DNA of 64,000 bases from Epiperipatus broadwayi (lineage: Eukaryota > Onychophora > Udeonychophora > Euonychophora > Peripatidae), in assembly GCA_028023455.1 (NCBI GenBank), contig JAQFVV010012434.1, positions 7,563,157 to 7,627,156 of the forward strand. Direction: 5' to 3'. The position numbers and the translations under genes were made by a program. This document shows positions 49,871 through 61,697 of the stretch, in pieces; position 1 is the first letter of the stretch; each line of letters begins with the position of its first letter. The notes under the pieces are model-generated. The model made no database searches, was not told where the DNA came from, and saw only the letters and a program-made list of their open reading frames with translations.

Positions 49871-49981
49871 ATTTTTTTTTCATATGTCATAGCATCAGCT
49901 GGGATGGGAACCCACAACTGTCTGCAACCAACTATTTGCTTGCAAGGTAGCTGCGATGACCTCCCCACTAACAATGCTTGA
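49871..49981 (-). mobile_element. tRNA-derived SINE, TGC-loop type
   Basis: Minus strand: CAAGCATTGTTAGTGGGGAG, ACCTTGCAAGCAA, TTGTGGGTTCCCATCCCAG (B box with CpG lost), ATGCTATGACATATG and an A run. The target duplication CTGCATGTACTT lies at 49859-49870 and 49982-49993. Confidence 0.9.
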
Positions 49982-49993
49982 CTGCATGTACTT

Positions 49994-51110
49994 TTATTCT
50001 TTCCAATCTTAACTTTTGTTTTTAATTAAATAAATAATATGAAATAAAAATTATTCATGCTGTACATACTAACTAAAAAAAAATTAAATTGGATCTTTTA
50101 AATATTTAAATTTTATTTTTTTAAAGCTTTTTTTAAAAAAAATATTACTAAATGCCAATATATTTAATCCATATATATGTAAAACAGTTCAATATGAATG
50201 TCTGTTTTGCTACTTTTCTACTTGAAATCTTTTTTGTTTTAATAAGAATTGTAAATAATCTACACTGTATATAGTAAAACTAATTGATAATGGTTGGACT
50301 GGACGATAGATGCAATTGTTGGCTGTAATAACTATTATGCAGTATGATCTTTAACTAAATTTATAATATATGATAAAACATCAACTTAAAAGCAAGACAA
50401 AGATAAACTTGATGCTCATTGGACCATAAAAGTTTCCTAACAATAGTGATGGTTGTCCCATATTATAGCCTCTTTTTTTTTTTTTTACAATCATCTTATC
50501 AACAATTTTCTGAACAATTGAGATGAACTTGGAAATTTATATTTCCATTAAAATTAGTTGGATATTTGTTTATTACCCATTATTAGAAAGTTTGACAGAG
50601 TTGCCTATAAGTTAGGGATTCAAAATAAAATTCTTTTATGTTTGTATCTTGTAATAAAAATTTAAAGATCACTTGATTTGGGTTTGAACTCTAGATCATG
50701 GTAATGATAGATGGATTTGCTAAATCCAACAACTTATATCACTTAAAAGATTATAAAAAGTATCTAAATGCAGTTACGATTTCTGTGGATAATTTCTCAA
50801 AGAAATTGAACAATAATTAATAGAAATTATGGTTAAAGTTTGCCTTTTAAAAAAATGGGTTTATCAAAAAAAAGGAACTTCTAAATAAATAATGGGTGCT
50901 GATATAGTACCCAGTATGACAATGTACGTTACAATCAAAAAACCACTTTTATTAGCTTCTAACATAGATGCTACAATTAGCACATTTAATTTACATTTTG
51001 TTTAACTAGATATTAAGTATGAAGTAAGGAATAACAAGAAAGGAGCAAAATTGAAAGACTTAAATGAGAGAACAATTGAGTATCACTGACATAACTGAAA
51101 GAATTAAGAG
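49994..51110. other. AT-rich sequence, no gene seen
   Basis: Includes the second copy (50097-50193) of the duplicated segment from 47960-48052. Confidence 0.5.
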
Positions 51111-51410
51111 ACTGAATCTAAGCTAGACTGAACATAATGCTACAACGGATGATAATAAACCAATAAAACATCATGTGATTTCATCCATGACTTTAGCTTA
51201 CATATTATTGTTACAGCAGCATAATTTGCATAATCTCTATGTCTCTTATTGCAGACTGAATCTAAGTTAGACTGAATATACTATTAAAAAAAATAATAAA
51301 TTAATAAAATATCATTTTATTCCATCCGTGACTTTAGCTTACATATTATTGTTACAGCAGCATAATTTGCATGCATAATTTGCATAAACTCTATGTCACT
51401 TATTGCAAAC
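51111..51410 (+). repeat. Tandem duplication of a ~150-base unit
   Basis: Copies at 51111-51254 and 51255-51410 both run from GACTGAATCTAAG through TGACTTTAGCTTACATATTA and TTACAGCAGCATAATTTGCA to CTTATTGCA. The second contains an extra small ATAATTTGCATGC duplication. Confidence 0.9.
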
Positions 51411-52994
51411 TTTAAAAACAACTTTAAGATCTATATGACTATTCAAGAAAATTGGCTTCGATTGAAAAAATGTATATGTTTTTTTTTAGATTGGACTGAG
51501 ATTGATAGTATAACAGAGATGTAAAAGATAAATGCTGGAAGAAAGGTGTATTAGATGTTAAAGGTCCAGATGAACTGATCCAAGATTCAAAACTCCTTAT
51601 CTGATGAAATCCATAAACCTAAAATTAATCTGATAGGAGAACACAGGATAGAGATTTAATAAGCACTATTATCTGATATCTATTATTAATCATTACTAAC
51701 TAAATCTTATAGTAAATGGTATAGAGATGTTGAAAATTATATGACTAAAATCTTAAATTAGATTCCCAGAAATTTTAAAAGGCATAGAAAAAGATCATAC
51801 ATAAGATTGGTGAATAAAATAAGGAAGTTTGTAGATGCAATTTGGAGAAGACGGCTATGGTTTAAGAAATAGGGTTGAAATTGAAGAGATTGTTCCCTGC
51901 AGTATATTAATATTAAAAAAATTATGTGTAATTGGTCAGTAATTTTTATTAAAAATGAACTCATATAATCCATTAAAAACAGATAGTTAGCAAATCATAT
52001 TATATTTAAACAATAATCACTTAGCCAAATTCAATAAAAGCTTGATATTTTTATCTATTAAGTCTTAAAATTTTAACATCTTGAGTTCAAGATATATTTT
52101 AAAGGAATGATCATGATATAATCTACTACGAAACAATAAAAATATTTATTTTATTTTCTATTTCTCAATCAAATTTTAATCCTTAGAATATTATTAATTT
52201 TAAAAAAAAAAAGATCATGAAATAAGATTTCTATTTTGAGATGTTATATTTTAAAGTTAATTGAAAAATGATAATGTGGAAATAATTATGTTTGCTAACT
52301 TTTTTGTTATCCTCTTCCTTTAGTATATCAATTTTAGAACTGCATTATAATTAAGCATATACATCATTAGATGCATGGAGATAATTATGAAGAAATTTAC
52401 ATATCAGTTTATGTTTACAAATTATCAGAAACAGCATAAAAAGACAATATAATTTATGAAAACTGCTTTTAGGTTTAATTATAGCAACTATCAAAGAATC
52501 ACCCAGAACTTAGTTATTGAATATAAAAGATGGTATGTCTTTTTTTTTTTAAAAAAAAAGCTTTTAATAATTGTAAAATACTAATTTATTAAAATAATAC
52601 CAATATTCGCAAACAGTTTAGTATTTACTTTGTTTTTGTTTTTAAAAAAAATACTTTATAAAAAAAAATTAAGAATCATTCATATATTTTTGGGATAAAG
52701 AATTAAACTTGAAAAAAAAAAGTGCTGATTTTGTAATTTTCTGAAAATATCATAGATGTCGCAATTTGTTAACTACATTAAAATTAGCATCGAAATTGGT
52801 GAACTGTGTTATAAAATTATAATTAAAGATAAATTACCATTTAATATGAGTATCTTAAACCTTAAATAATTAACTGAATGCTCTCAAAAAATATAGTGAA
52901 GAAAAAAATATTATTTGGCAATTTAAATGTTATAATTTGTGTCTAATTACAATCACCTTTTCTTCTTTTTCTATCTAGTTAATAATATTATATA
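51411..52994. other. AT-rich sequence, no gene recognised
   Basis: Several A/T homopolymer foldbacks, for example 52541-52559. A 71-codon minus-strand frame at 51758-51973 has no family resemblance. Confidence 0.5.
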
Positions 52995-53575
52995 CGGTAT
53001 ATGAGCACAGACTTTCACACGACCCCCCACTCACCACTCTATCTCATATCACTGATACACCTGAACATATATATGTCGAAAAGATAAATAATCACCAATA
53101 TCCGTATTTCATGCTAAACCAGCAATCATCAATTGGTCCAGATTATTATCTCCACACATATATGCAATAAGTGCTCAGATATATATTAAGATAGCCAATC
53201 TTCACACTTTAATGGACAGGTTTCAGTCCACTCCACACTCCAACTCTTCAACCATTCATCCAATTGAAAATCTGATGATGGAATACTCAAAGGCCATCCT
53301 GAGGCGAGTGTGGAGTGGATTGAAGCCTGTCCATTAAAGTATGAAGATTGGCTATCTTAATATATATCTGAGCACTTATTGCATAAATGTGTAGAGATGA
53401 TAATCTGGACCAACTGATGATTGCTGTTTTAGCATGAAATACGTATATTGGTGATTATTTATCTTTTCGACATACATGTGTTCAGGGTGTATCAATGATA
53501 TGAGATAGAGTGGTGAGTGGTGGGTTGTGTGAAAGTCTGTGCTCATATACCCTGTATGTTACATATATTGATACA
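52995..53575. repeat. Full palindrome: two ~245-base arms around a 65-base spacer
   Basis: The left arm 52995-53240 and right arm 53306-53550 are inverted copies (GAGCACAGACTTTCACAC..., AAGATAAATAATCACCAATA..., TTAATGGACAGG...). The spacer (CAACTCTTCAACCATTC to GGCCATCCTGAGG) is also present, inverted, in the half unit at 32471-32796. A right-hand extension (CCTGTATGTTACATATAT) is shared with the half unit too. No protein coding. Confidence 0.9.
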
Positions 53576-54419
53576 GGTATATAATAAGCCTGTATTTCAG
53601 TTATCTAGTTAATAGTAACTCGACTCCTGTTTATCGATAAAGAATTGGATGGCAAAGTGGATGCAAAAGAAAAAAAAGAGCAACAAAACAGGTTTTACAA
53701 TTTGCTAAAATTTGAAACCCAGTCCTTAAAAGTGGTAGGCATATGCATGACTACTCTAGCAATATACAGAATTGGAATTACCTGAAAATAAAATTTAACT
53801 TCATCAGTTGCTTGTTTAGAAAATGGAAATTGATTATTGGTAGTATGTTGAAAAACATAGAGAACTAATGATAAAATTGCTGTGTGAGTTCATGGATATT
53901 TGATATTATATATATCAAACTAAATTTTACTGAAATAAATGCATTACTTAAAATAATCTTATAAAATATAAAATGACATTATTAAAATATAATTCATTTT
54001 TATATTTTAGTATTGCCATATTAAATTTTATAAAGTTAAATCCAAGTTTGTTTTTTCCACTTATGGTGGGTGGTTGCAATATGATGGATTTAGGATGAAG
54101 GATGCACTGATAAAAAGCAAAACGAAAAATTAAACTAGAAATGAATGCTGAAAGAATGTGAATAAATAAAAAGGAATACAGAATATAAATAGTACAGGGA
54201 GAGTAATACAGTTCAAAACCTGATTTTAATCCAAAATTCATGGTTTTAATGTTTTTCCAAATTTGCACTATTTCTGCATTCCATTAACAAACTTTATATT
54301 CCCTTAAAATAAACTTCAGGGGGGGTGTGTGTTTATTTAAACAAAAAAAAAATATTAATTTTAGTATCCATAGATTTGTATGTTTGTTTATAGCTATATA
54401 TATATTGTACCAATCAAAA
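53576..54419. other. AT-rich sequence, no gene recognised
   Basis: A 106-codon minus-strand frame at 53948-54268 is hydrophobic and compositionally like the background. Confidence 0.5.
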
Positions 54420-54590
54420 CATGTTTATCCATCTAACATGAGCTGGAACTCACAAAATGTACTTCAAACCCAGTCAAGCCCAAGATTTAGGTCAGGGACT
54501 AGCCTGAATTCGAACCCACTCTCTAAGACCCAGATCAAACACCTAATGGATAACATAATAGTGATGGCACACGAGAATTAATTTTAATCC
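54420..54590 (-). mobile_element. Possible tRNA-derived SINE of another family
   Basis: Minus strand carries TATCCATTAGGTG (A-box-like) and, about 30 bases on, GTGGGTTCGAATTCAGG (a nearly perfect B box). The body that follows is unrelated to the other SINEs here. No clear tail or target duplication. Confidence 0.4.
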
Positions 54591-54907
54591 GGCCCACTAG
54601 TAAAGCGGAGAAGACAATGAGACATTTATCAACTATGACTTAATTAAAATATATACAGGCATAGCTGTATGTGTGGAAGTGGAGAAAGAGGAATTCAAAA
54701 TACTCAAATAAGTTATACAATAAAAATATAGTTGAATATAATGACAAATTATTAATTTACATATATGATTTAATTGTATACATTAGTATGCGTGTGAATG
54801 AGCAAGTGATCTACCAAACAATAGATAATTATATATTGTCATTCATGCTATTATTTCTCATATGCTCTTTATTAGCTAAATGATATATTATAAATAAGTA
54901 CACATTT

Positions 54908-55010
54908 TTGGAGGGTCCAATATTAAGATGCCGATCGACTATTAGAAAGAATTCACATAAAATTGCTATTAATGCTTTGGGTTACGGTTCTGAAACATGG
55001 CGACTAACAT
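54908..55010 (+). pseudogene. LINE reverse-transcriptase scrap
   Basis: The frame reads KIAINALGYGSETWRLT near 54955-55005. LLYGSETWRLT is a conserved block near the C-terminal end of many non-LTR RTs. Flanking residues do not extend the match. Confidence 0.5.
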
Positions 55011-55429
55011 ATTACTTCAGGGAGCATTCTGGGATTCATTACAGATATAATATAAATTATTTTCATGCCATTATGGTCATGAAAATAAATAAAATACATT
55101 TGAAAACATATTTGATTATATGACAAAATATTTAATGAAAATTCTCTTAATTAGCACTGGTAAGAAGACCACTTTATTTTCCCTAAGGCAGATACTCTTA
55201 AATAGATAAATAACAAATTACGATGATGGGATTGTATAATAAGATTAAAATAATATAAATTAACAAAGTTAATAATATTTGGCATTTATATATATATATT
55301 GGGCAGAGCGTAATTTTAATATTATTACAGCACTAAAATTAGGTCATAAGCAAAAGAAATAACAACATGAATAAGTAGCATACTAACATAGGCAGAGAAC
55401 TCAAAGATAAGGTCATGCTTCTGGATGAA

Positions 55430-55620
55430 AAATGAAATCTAACACCCCCTTTTCTAGGGCAGTGCTTAGAGAAAAGTGGATAGGCATGGCGTGGCCCAGA
55501 CTTTTACTGGTATAACCGACGTGAAAGACCCTTTTCTACAAAGAAGTGAATAGGCATAGCATGTGACAAACTTATGGGAATAACTGCCAGAGGCATTTTT
55601 ATATGAAATAAATGGTCCTG
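55430..55620 (+). repeat. Two diverged direct copies of a ~85-base unit
   Basis: AAGTGGATAGGCATGGCGTG... and AAGTGAATAGGCATAGCATG... each run into a GACTTTTACTGG or AACTTATGGGA block and TATAACCGAC or AATAACTGCC. The second looks like the first after CpG decay. Origin unknown. Confidence 0.6.
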
Positions 55621-55699
55621 GGAAGATTAACTATCCTCAGGACAAGGCTTGAGAAGAAATCTATGGGTTCGAACTTATTTATAACCCCCATATTAAGAA

Positions 55700-58600
55700 G
55701 CACATATATATAATCATGAAGATAAAGCCAAATGTCAGTAATGCAGTACAGGTAAATGTCACTAATGACATTGAATAAGATTTACTGCTTTAAAAATAAA
55801 TGACCCTAGTTTGAATGCCATAATTTATATAAATAAGATGCTAGGCCCTAGAATATATATATAGAGAGAGATTTAGATTTCATTTAATAAAATATACATT
55901 AAGATTTGACCCCCTCCTTTTCTGCTATTTAAAATAAACCAATCCCACCTTCATTGATTTTATAATAATTGGAATATTTAAGTACTGTATTTGATATTTT
56001 AAGAGTAAATAAAAAAGACTAGCAGTTATATAGAAAACAAATAATCAGTCACCTTTTCAGAATTGAATAACATTTATAAAATAAATAAGGTTTCAAAGTG
56101 TTAATTAGCTTGAGTTCTGGATTCACCCCAGATAGAAAATCCAGAGTTAAACAAATATATTTTATACTAAAACATAAATAAAATGTTGGCTTGTAAAACA
56201 ATCTGGCGAGCATATTAATTAATAATGCTTTATGTTTTAAGGGAACGTTAATAATCTCAATTCATGAAGGTTTACTTAAAACAAGGGAAGATTTTAGAAA
56301 TTCAACTTGTCAAATTGCTTGAGACTGGCATATTAATAATAAAAACATACATATAAATAAATGACCACACCAGAGTTAAAGAAAGTTAGAGCATATAAGA
56401 AAGAATTAAATTTATAGAAATCATTTGAGAGCAATTACATATTAGAAAAGTTACAAAATTAAATTATACATTAGAAGAAATTGATATTAGAGTTTGAGAT
56501 TAGTTAGACTAGTTTTACTTGTGACTTGAAAATTTACCTTGCACTATTTTAAGAGTCCATATTTTAAAGTCTGCTCATGCATGGCAATAGGTTCTTAAAT
56601 AACAGCAAGCCTTTATTCAGCATTCCACAATTCTCCAGTCAGGCTCTTACTTCATTCTACAGGAGCATGATATAACAGCAGCACTTTCTATGCTTACATT
56701 TTAAACCAGCTTGGATTATGTTCACTGCAGTTCTTTCAATAGTAGCTAATCTATCTGTTGGTGATTTAAAATCCGGCCATTTTATACTTTGCTCAGGTAT
56801 TTGAAGAATGCTTTTAATTACATAGTTTTAGCTTAAAATCTAATCTCTGATTTAAAATCTTAAGTTTCCTTTGTTCATTGTTTTTGAAAGATGCAATGTT
56901 AGATAATGTCCAAAAATAAATTCAAATCTATTTCCATATTAGAAATAGATGTGACAAAATGTTTATAAGAAAAGTACAATCAGTAATCTTAATCCCATTT
57001 TATTTTAAGTAAAAACTTTAATTAAAAATAACTTCCCCAGATTAAAACAAGTGTTTCCAACCCTTTCATTATTTTGGACAATCAACAGTTGCATCTTCCA
57101 TCTTGGATTTTATAAAATACAGTTTAATAGGAAACAAAATACTTTAAAAAGAAAAAGTTGTATAAATGACACATAATAAAATATTTTTAAAAATCAATAT
57201 TTTGCTTATATATATATATTTGAGCCACACCTATGTACTTTAATAAAAAAAAACCTAATAATTAATAAAAGAATAATAATTTTAAAATTTTTTATTGAAA
57301 TGTTAAAATTTTATAACTTAGGCACACATCTCAAATATATACATAAAATATATATACACAATAAAAGAAGTGAGATGGGATATAGGGTTTGAATACAGGT
57401 TAGTAGATGGAACTATGAAGCTCAATCTTAAGCTAAGATTGACTGCTTCAATATATAAATATTTAATGTATGGATTAAAAAAAGAAGTAAAAAAGGTTAA
57501 CTATTTACTTTTAAAAAATTAGGATTTAAAAAGGATGAAGAAAATATTAAATTTTATGTAAGTAATAAAGAAATTATTCAATAAAAAAATTATAAGTGAA
57601 GAAGAAGAATTAATATAAAATTTTAAAACTTAAAAATAAAAAAGCTAAAAATTTAGATGAATTACAATGTAAAATGATTTTAAGATTACAAATAAACTTT
57701 TTAATTTTGTTATTAAATTATTCTCATATCTCAGAAGTTTGGAATACCATAAGAGCAAAGTTAATTTTTTAAAGAAAAAAAGTTAATGTACAAATTTTTC
57801 TTGTATTTTATTATAAAAAGACCTTAAATTATGAATAAACAAATACAAACTATTAGTATATAAACAGAAAGATTGTAATAATGCTAGGAGAATAGATGCC
57901 AATATTTTTATCTTGTCTCAAATTAGAGGATAAGTTATGCATTGGATAGAAATAGCTTTTTAGATATTTGAGAAATATATGACAAAAAGATTATAAAACA
58001 TTTACAATTTCCATTTTAAAAAGCGGGATCAGAAAAAGACTTGTTGCAATTATTGGTTAAGCTATATAAAAATTATATATATTATCATTATTCTGATCTA
58101 TGTGAAATCAACCCTTGCTATTTTCCAATTACATTCACATCATTCATCAAGCCATTATCATATACCAATAAAAAAGTTTAATTGTTAAAAAATCAAATGA
58201 AAATGTATTTATGTACCTACTGCATGAAATATTTGTAATATACATTAATTCCTAACTTTCTATGATATATAAAATTAAATAAGTTGTAATTCTATGCAAA
58301 AATTGCATTTTCAATATTATTAGAAACAATGGTAGCTTTTAAATATTTTCTCAAAAATATAAAATATCAGTTTTGGAAATTAAAGAAAAGAATAATAAGT
58401 AATGAATAATAGCTAAAAGATAGATTGCAAAACAATAGAAAGCATTGTTAGAAGTGAGACCCAGTTGACATCAGATAAATATTCAATTGAATACTTTTTA
58501 TTTAAACAACTATTGTATTTTAAATCAGACACAATGTAAACATTTAATATATTTTAAAAAAATTATTATTCAATAATTTAAAAATAATAATTAACAAGTA

Positions 58601-60512
58601 AATAAATTTGTATAAATTCTTTTACAAAATTAATTCAAAGGGTGGCACTGCACATGTGCATTAAATGTTAAGTCTCTTTCTTTGATGAATGTTAACTTTC
58701 TAATAATGTTGATGTGATGTGATGTACTGTGGCTTCTCCTTAAATAAAGTCAAGAATATCTCAGCAATTATGGCCAGATAAACCTGTTAGCCATTTTATT
58801 TTCCATTCTCCACTCCAAATTTTCCCATATTCTGCTCTATCCCATTTCCACAACATAATCTTTATCAACTCTATAGCCTTTATATCTAAATCCCTCTTAT
58901 ATTTTCCCAAACCCAGGATAAAAACCAATAATTCACTTTCAGTATAATCACTTTTTTCATATTTATTCTTCTATAACTTCATTATATGTACCCTTTCTGT
59001 TTTCAAGCATTTACATTCATTTAACAATGCCTAATATTTTCTATTCCTTCCTTACATAATTTATCACTAAAAACTGTCATCTATGGATTAAAATTATAAC
59101 TAAAATTATAAAGAGGTTTAAACTTCAAAAATAATTTACAACTTTCTTAATTATTATTTTTTTGTTATTAACAAATGCAATAATGAAAGATGACAGCAGC
59201 ACCATTCATTGGAATTACTCACTAATAATATGTAATAACAAAAAGTTTACAATCCTATACTAAAAGTTCATTGTTAATATAAATGTAAACACTAAAAAGT
59301 ATATCAAGAACTTTCTACACTGTTGAATTAGCTAGAGAAAAAGAAAAGCACAGAGTTAGGATTTAATGTCTGAAACATTTTTATAAAGAAGTTGAACTTA
59401 CCCTTTAACTGTGTAAAATTTACAATTTTAGATGATATTGAGAAACAAAAACTATATAATTCTATACTAAAAGTTTATTTTCAGCATAAATGAAATGACT
59501 GAAAAAACATCAATAACTCTGTATGTTGTTGCATCAGTAGAGTAAGAGAAAAATTACATCATCAGAGTTTGATATTCTTAATGTGTTTTTAATTTTTAAT
59601 AATATGGTAATAAGCCTTCAGCTACCTCCTTTAATCAGGCTATTAACTCAATGATGTTATAATGCATATGCAGGACACTCTAAAACCCAAATGCAAGATA
59701 AGGACTTTTAAAAGTTAAGAATGAGCCATCTTTGTACCTAAATGCAGTTATATAGACCAGTATAAAGCATTTCAAAATGAGATCATCCAGATGCAAATAT
59801 GAAAAATTTGCTAGGTTTAACTATAGATTAATAATATAATGGAAGTAAAATTATAATGATTAAACCTTCATGCTCTCATTCTGAAATTCTTTAGATTGAC
59901 CTATATAATTGCATTTAAGTGCAAGGATAAAATGACCATTCTTATCTTTTAAAAGTTTCTATCTTGTGTTTGGGTTTGAAAGTATCCTATATATTCACTA
60001 TAACATTGTTGAGTTAATAGTATGATTAAATAGCACATTATATGTCAAAGGCTTATTATCTTATTAAAAATTACTAATGAAAACTGCACTTGTAAATTAT
60101 ATCGTTATTAAATTAATGCATTTTAATAAAAAAAAAAACAACTTATTCTTATCACAACTGCATATATATTTAAAATATAAAATATGATTCTATGCTGAAG
60201 TTGATTTTAAAAATAGCAGTAGAAAAAGAATGCCAGAACAGCAGCCATTTATATGTATGATTGCTGAACAATGCAGAAAGAAAACTAAATTTTTATTATT
60301 AATTTTCTACTTCATATAACTACAACTGCATTTTTTTTTTTTTGGTAATTCTATGTAATAAATATAAATGTACTTTTTTAAATTAAATTAATTTTTTAAA
60401 ATAATATTCACTATAATATTTACACTAAAAATACTTTTTAAGTGTCTTTTTAAGCATTTCCCCTCTATTAGATGAATCATCTTTATTGCTGCATCAAAAT
60501 AAAATTAAGTAT
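55700..60512. other. AT-rich sequence, no gene recognised
   Basis: A patch at 56560-56800 has, on the minus strand, a TATAAAATGG box and AATAAAGGC about 190 bases later, which could be a solo LTR, but no ends were fixed. The rest is featureless. Confidence 0.4.
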
Positions 60513-60644
60513 GTAATGTTTGTGTAGTATAATTTTCACTATATCACTCTCTTGCAAGAAAGGGACTGGTTTTTATGTGTTTTTAACATCTTGTCCCTAC
60601 CTTGCATGAGAGTGATGTAAGAAAATTATACTACAGAAATGTTA
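60513..60644. repeat. Long hairpin, MITE-like or miRNA-precursor-like
   Basis: Left arm TGTAGTATAATTTTC, ATCACTCTC and TGCAAG; right arm TTGTCCCTACCTTGCATGAG, AGTGATGTAAGAAAATTATA and CTACAG. The arms pair over about 50 bases with few mismatches around a loop of about 25 bases. The right flank is shared with the repeat at 22895-22995, which favours a MITE over a unique miRNA gene. Confidence 0.8.
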
Positions 60645-60856
60645 TTCATTATTGGATAATTTTTAGTTTAATGAATGACTAATAAAAATTATTAATAAGT
60701 ATGTAATGATTTTAATACTTACTACAATAATAAATTAAACATGGAGTCGTAAGAATATTTTTTATCACTTTTACAGACTCTGTTTTTATTAACATAATCT
60801 TTGTTTTTTTCATTTAAAAGTGTAAAATTTCTTTGTTATCAAGTAAATAAAAGTGC

Positions 60857-60935
60857 CACCTTGCAAGCAAGTAGTTGATTGCAGATGATTGTGGGTTCGT
60901 GTCCTGGCCGATGCTATGACATATGGAAAAAAAAA
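60857..60935 (+). mobile_element. tRNA-derived SINE, TGC-loop type, 5' truncated
   Basis: Starts at the anticodon arm (CACCTTGCAAGCAAG), so the A box is missing. It then has GTGGGTTCGTGTCC (B box), ATGCTATGACATATG and a G-interrupted A run. 5' truncation is the usual sign of incomplete target-primed reverse transcription. Confidence 0.88.
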
Positions 60936-61620
60936 GTAATTAATTTAAATTTATCAATTTTATTTTTTTTAATTAAATTAGTTTTTAAAAAATATCTATT
61001 AATGTATTAGATTTTTAAATATTTTCTATTTTACAACTATAATTACATTTATATATTTAAGTGAATTTGTTCCTCTCCAAAAAATTTCACAAATCCTCAA
61101 AATATTTTAATTACTATTTTGGTGCAATCTTTATAAATTGTAACTTTATAATATCACTGTAAATTGACTGTTGTAATTTTAAAACTGAAAAAAATTATTG
61201 GCTTTAATTTTTATAGTTATATTCTATACTGTCATTATCATGATCATGTTTAATAGTCTCTCAAATTAATGTTTATGAGAACTATATAATTTTATAAAGC
61301 ATTTTTGAATGGTTTTTCAAACAGATTTTTTTTTTGATTGACTTCTATATTTGTATAAAGAAAATAGGACTCATATTTCATTATTATTCTTATTACAGAA
61401 TAAAGTTATCAAATTGGATAAATTAAAAGAAATGCTCTCACACACAAAAGCAAATAATTCAAAAATAGAAAAATAGAATAGAATTATAAATCCAACACTA
61501 CACCACTAAATTATTTTAAGGTAAAGCAGTTATATTTCATATTACATTTTTAATAAGAGATAGAACAAACAGTCCTTACATTTTATATTTTATGTGTATG
61601 TGAGTGAAAGCTTACATGTT

Positions 61621-61686
61621 AAGTGTTGACTGGGAAGCGAACCTAGGCCAGCTGCTATGCTAACTGCAAGCCACCAACACTAGACT
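61621..61686 (-). mobile_element. tRNA-derived SINE, tailless copy
   Basis: Minus strand: GTGTTGGTGGCTTGCAGTTA (A box), CAGCTGGCCTAGGTTCGCTT (B box), ending CCCAGTCAACACTT. The TTTGACATATG(A)n end is absent, yet a perfect 11-base duplication GCTTACATGTT flanks it (61610-61620 and 61687-61697). Confidence 0.85.
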
Positions 61687-61697
61687 GCTTACATGTT

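Noticed and set aside
56560-56800. Possible solo LTR on the minus strand (TATAAAATGG, AATAAAGGC)
   Set aside because: No TG...CA ends or target duplication could be fixed.
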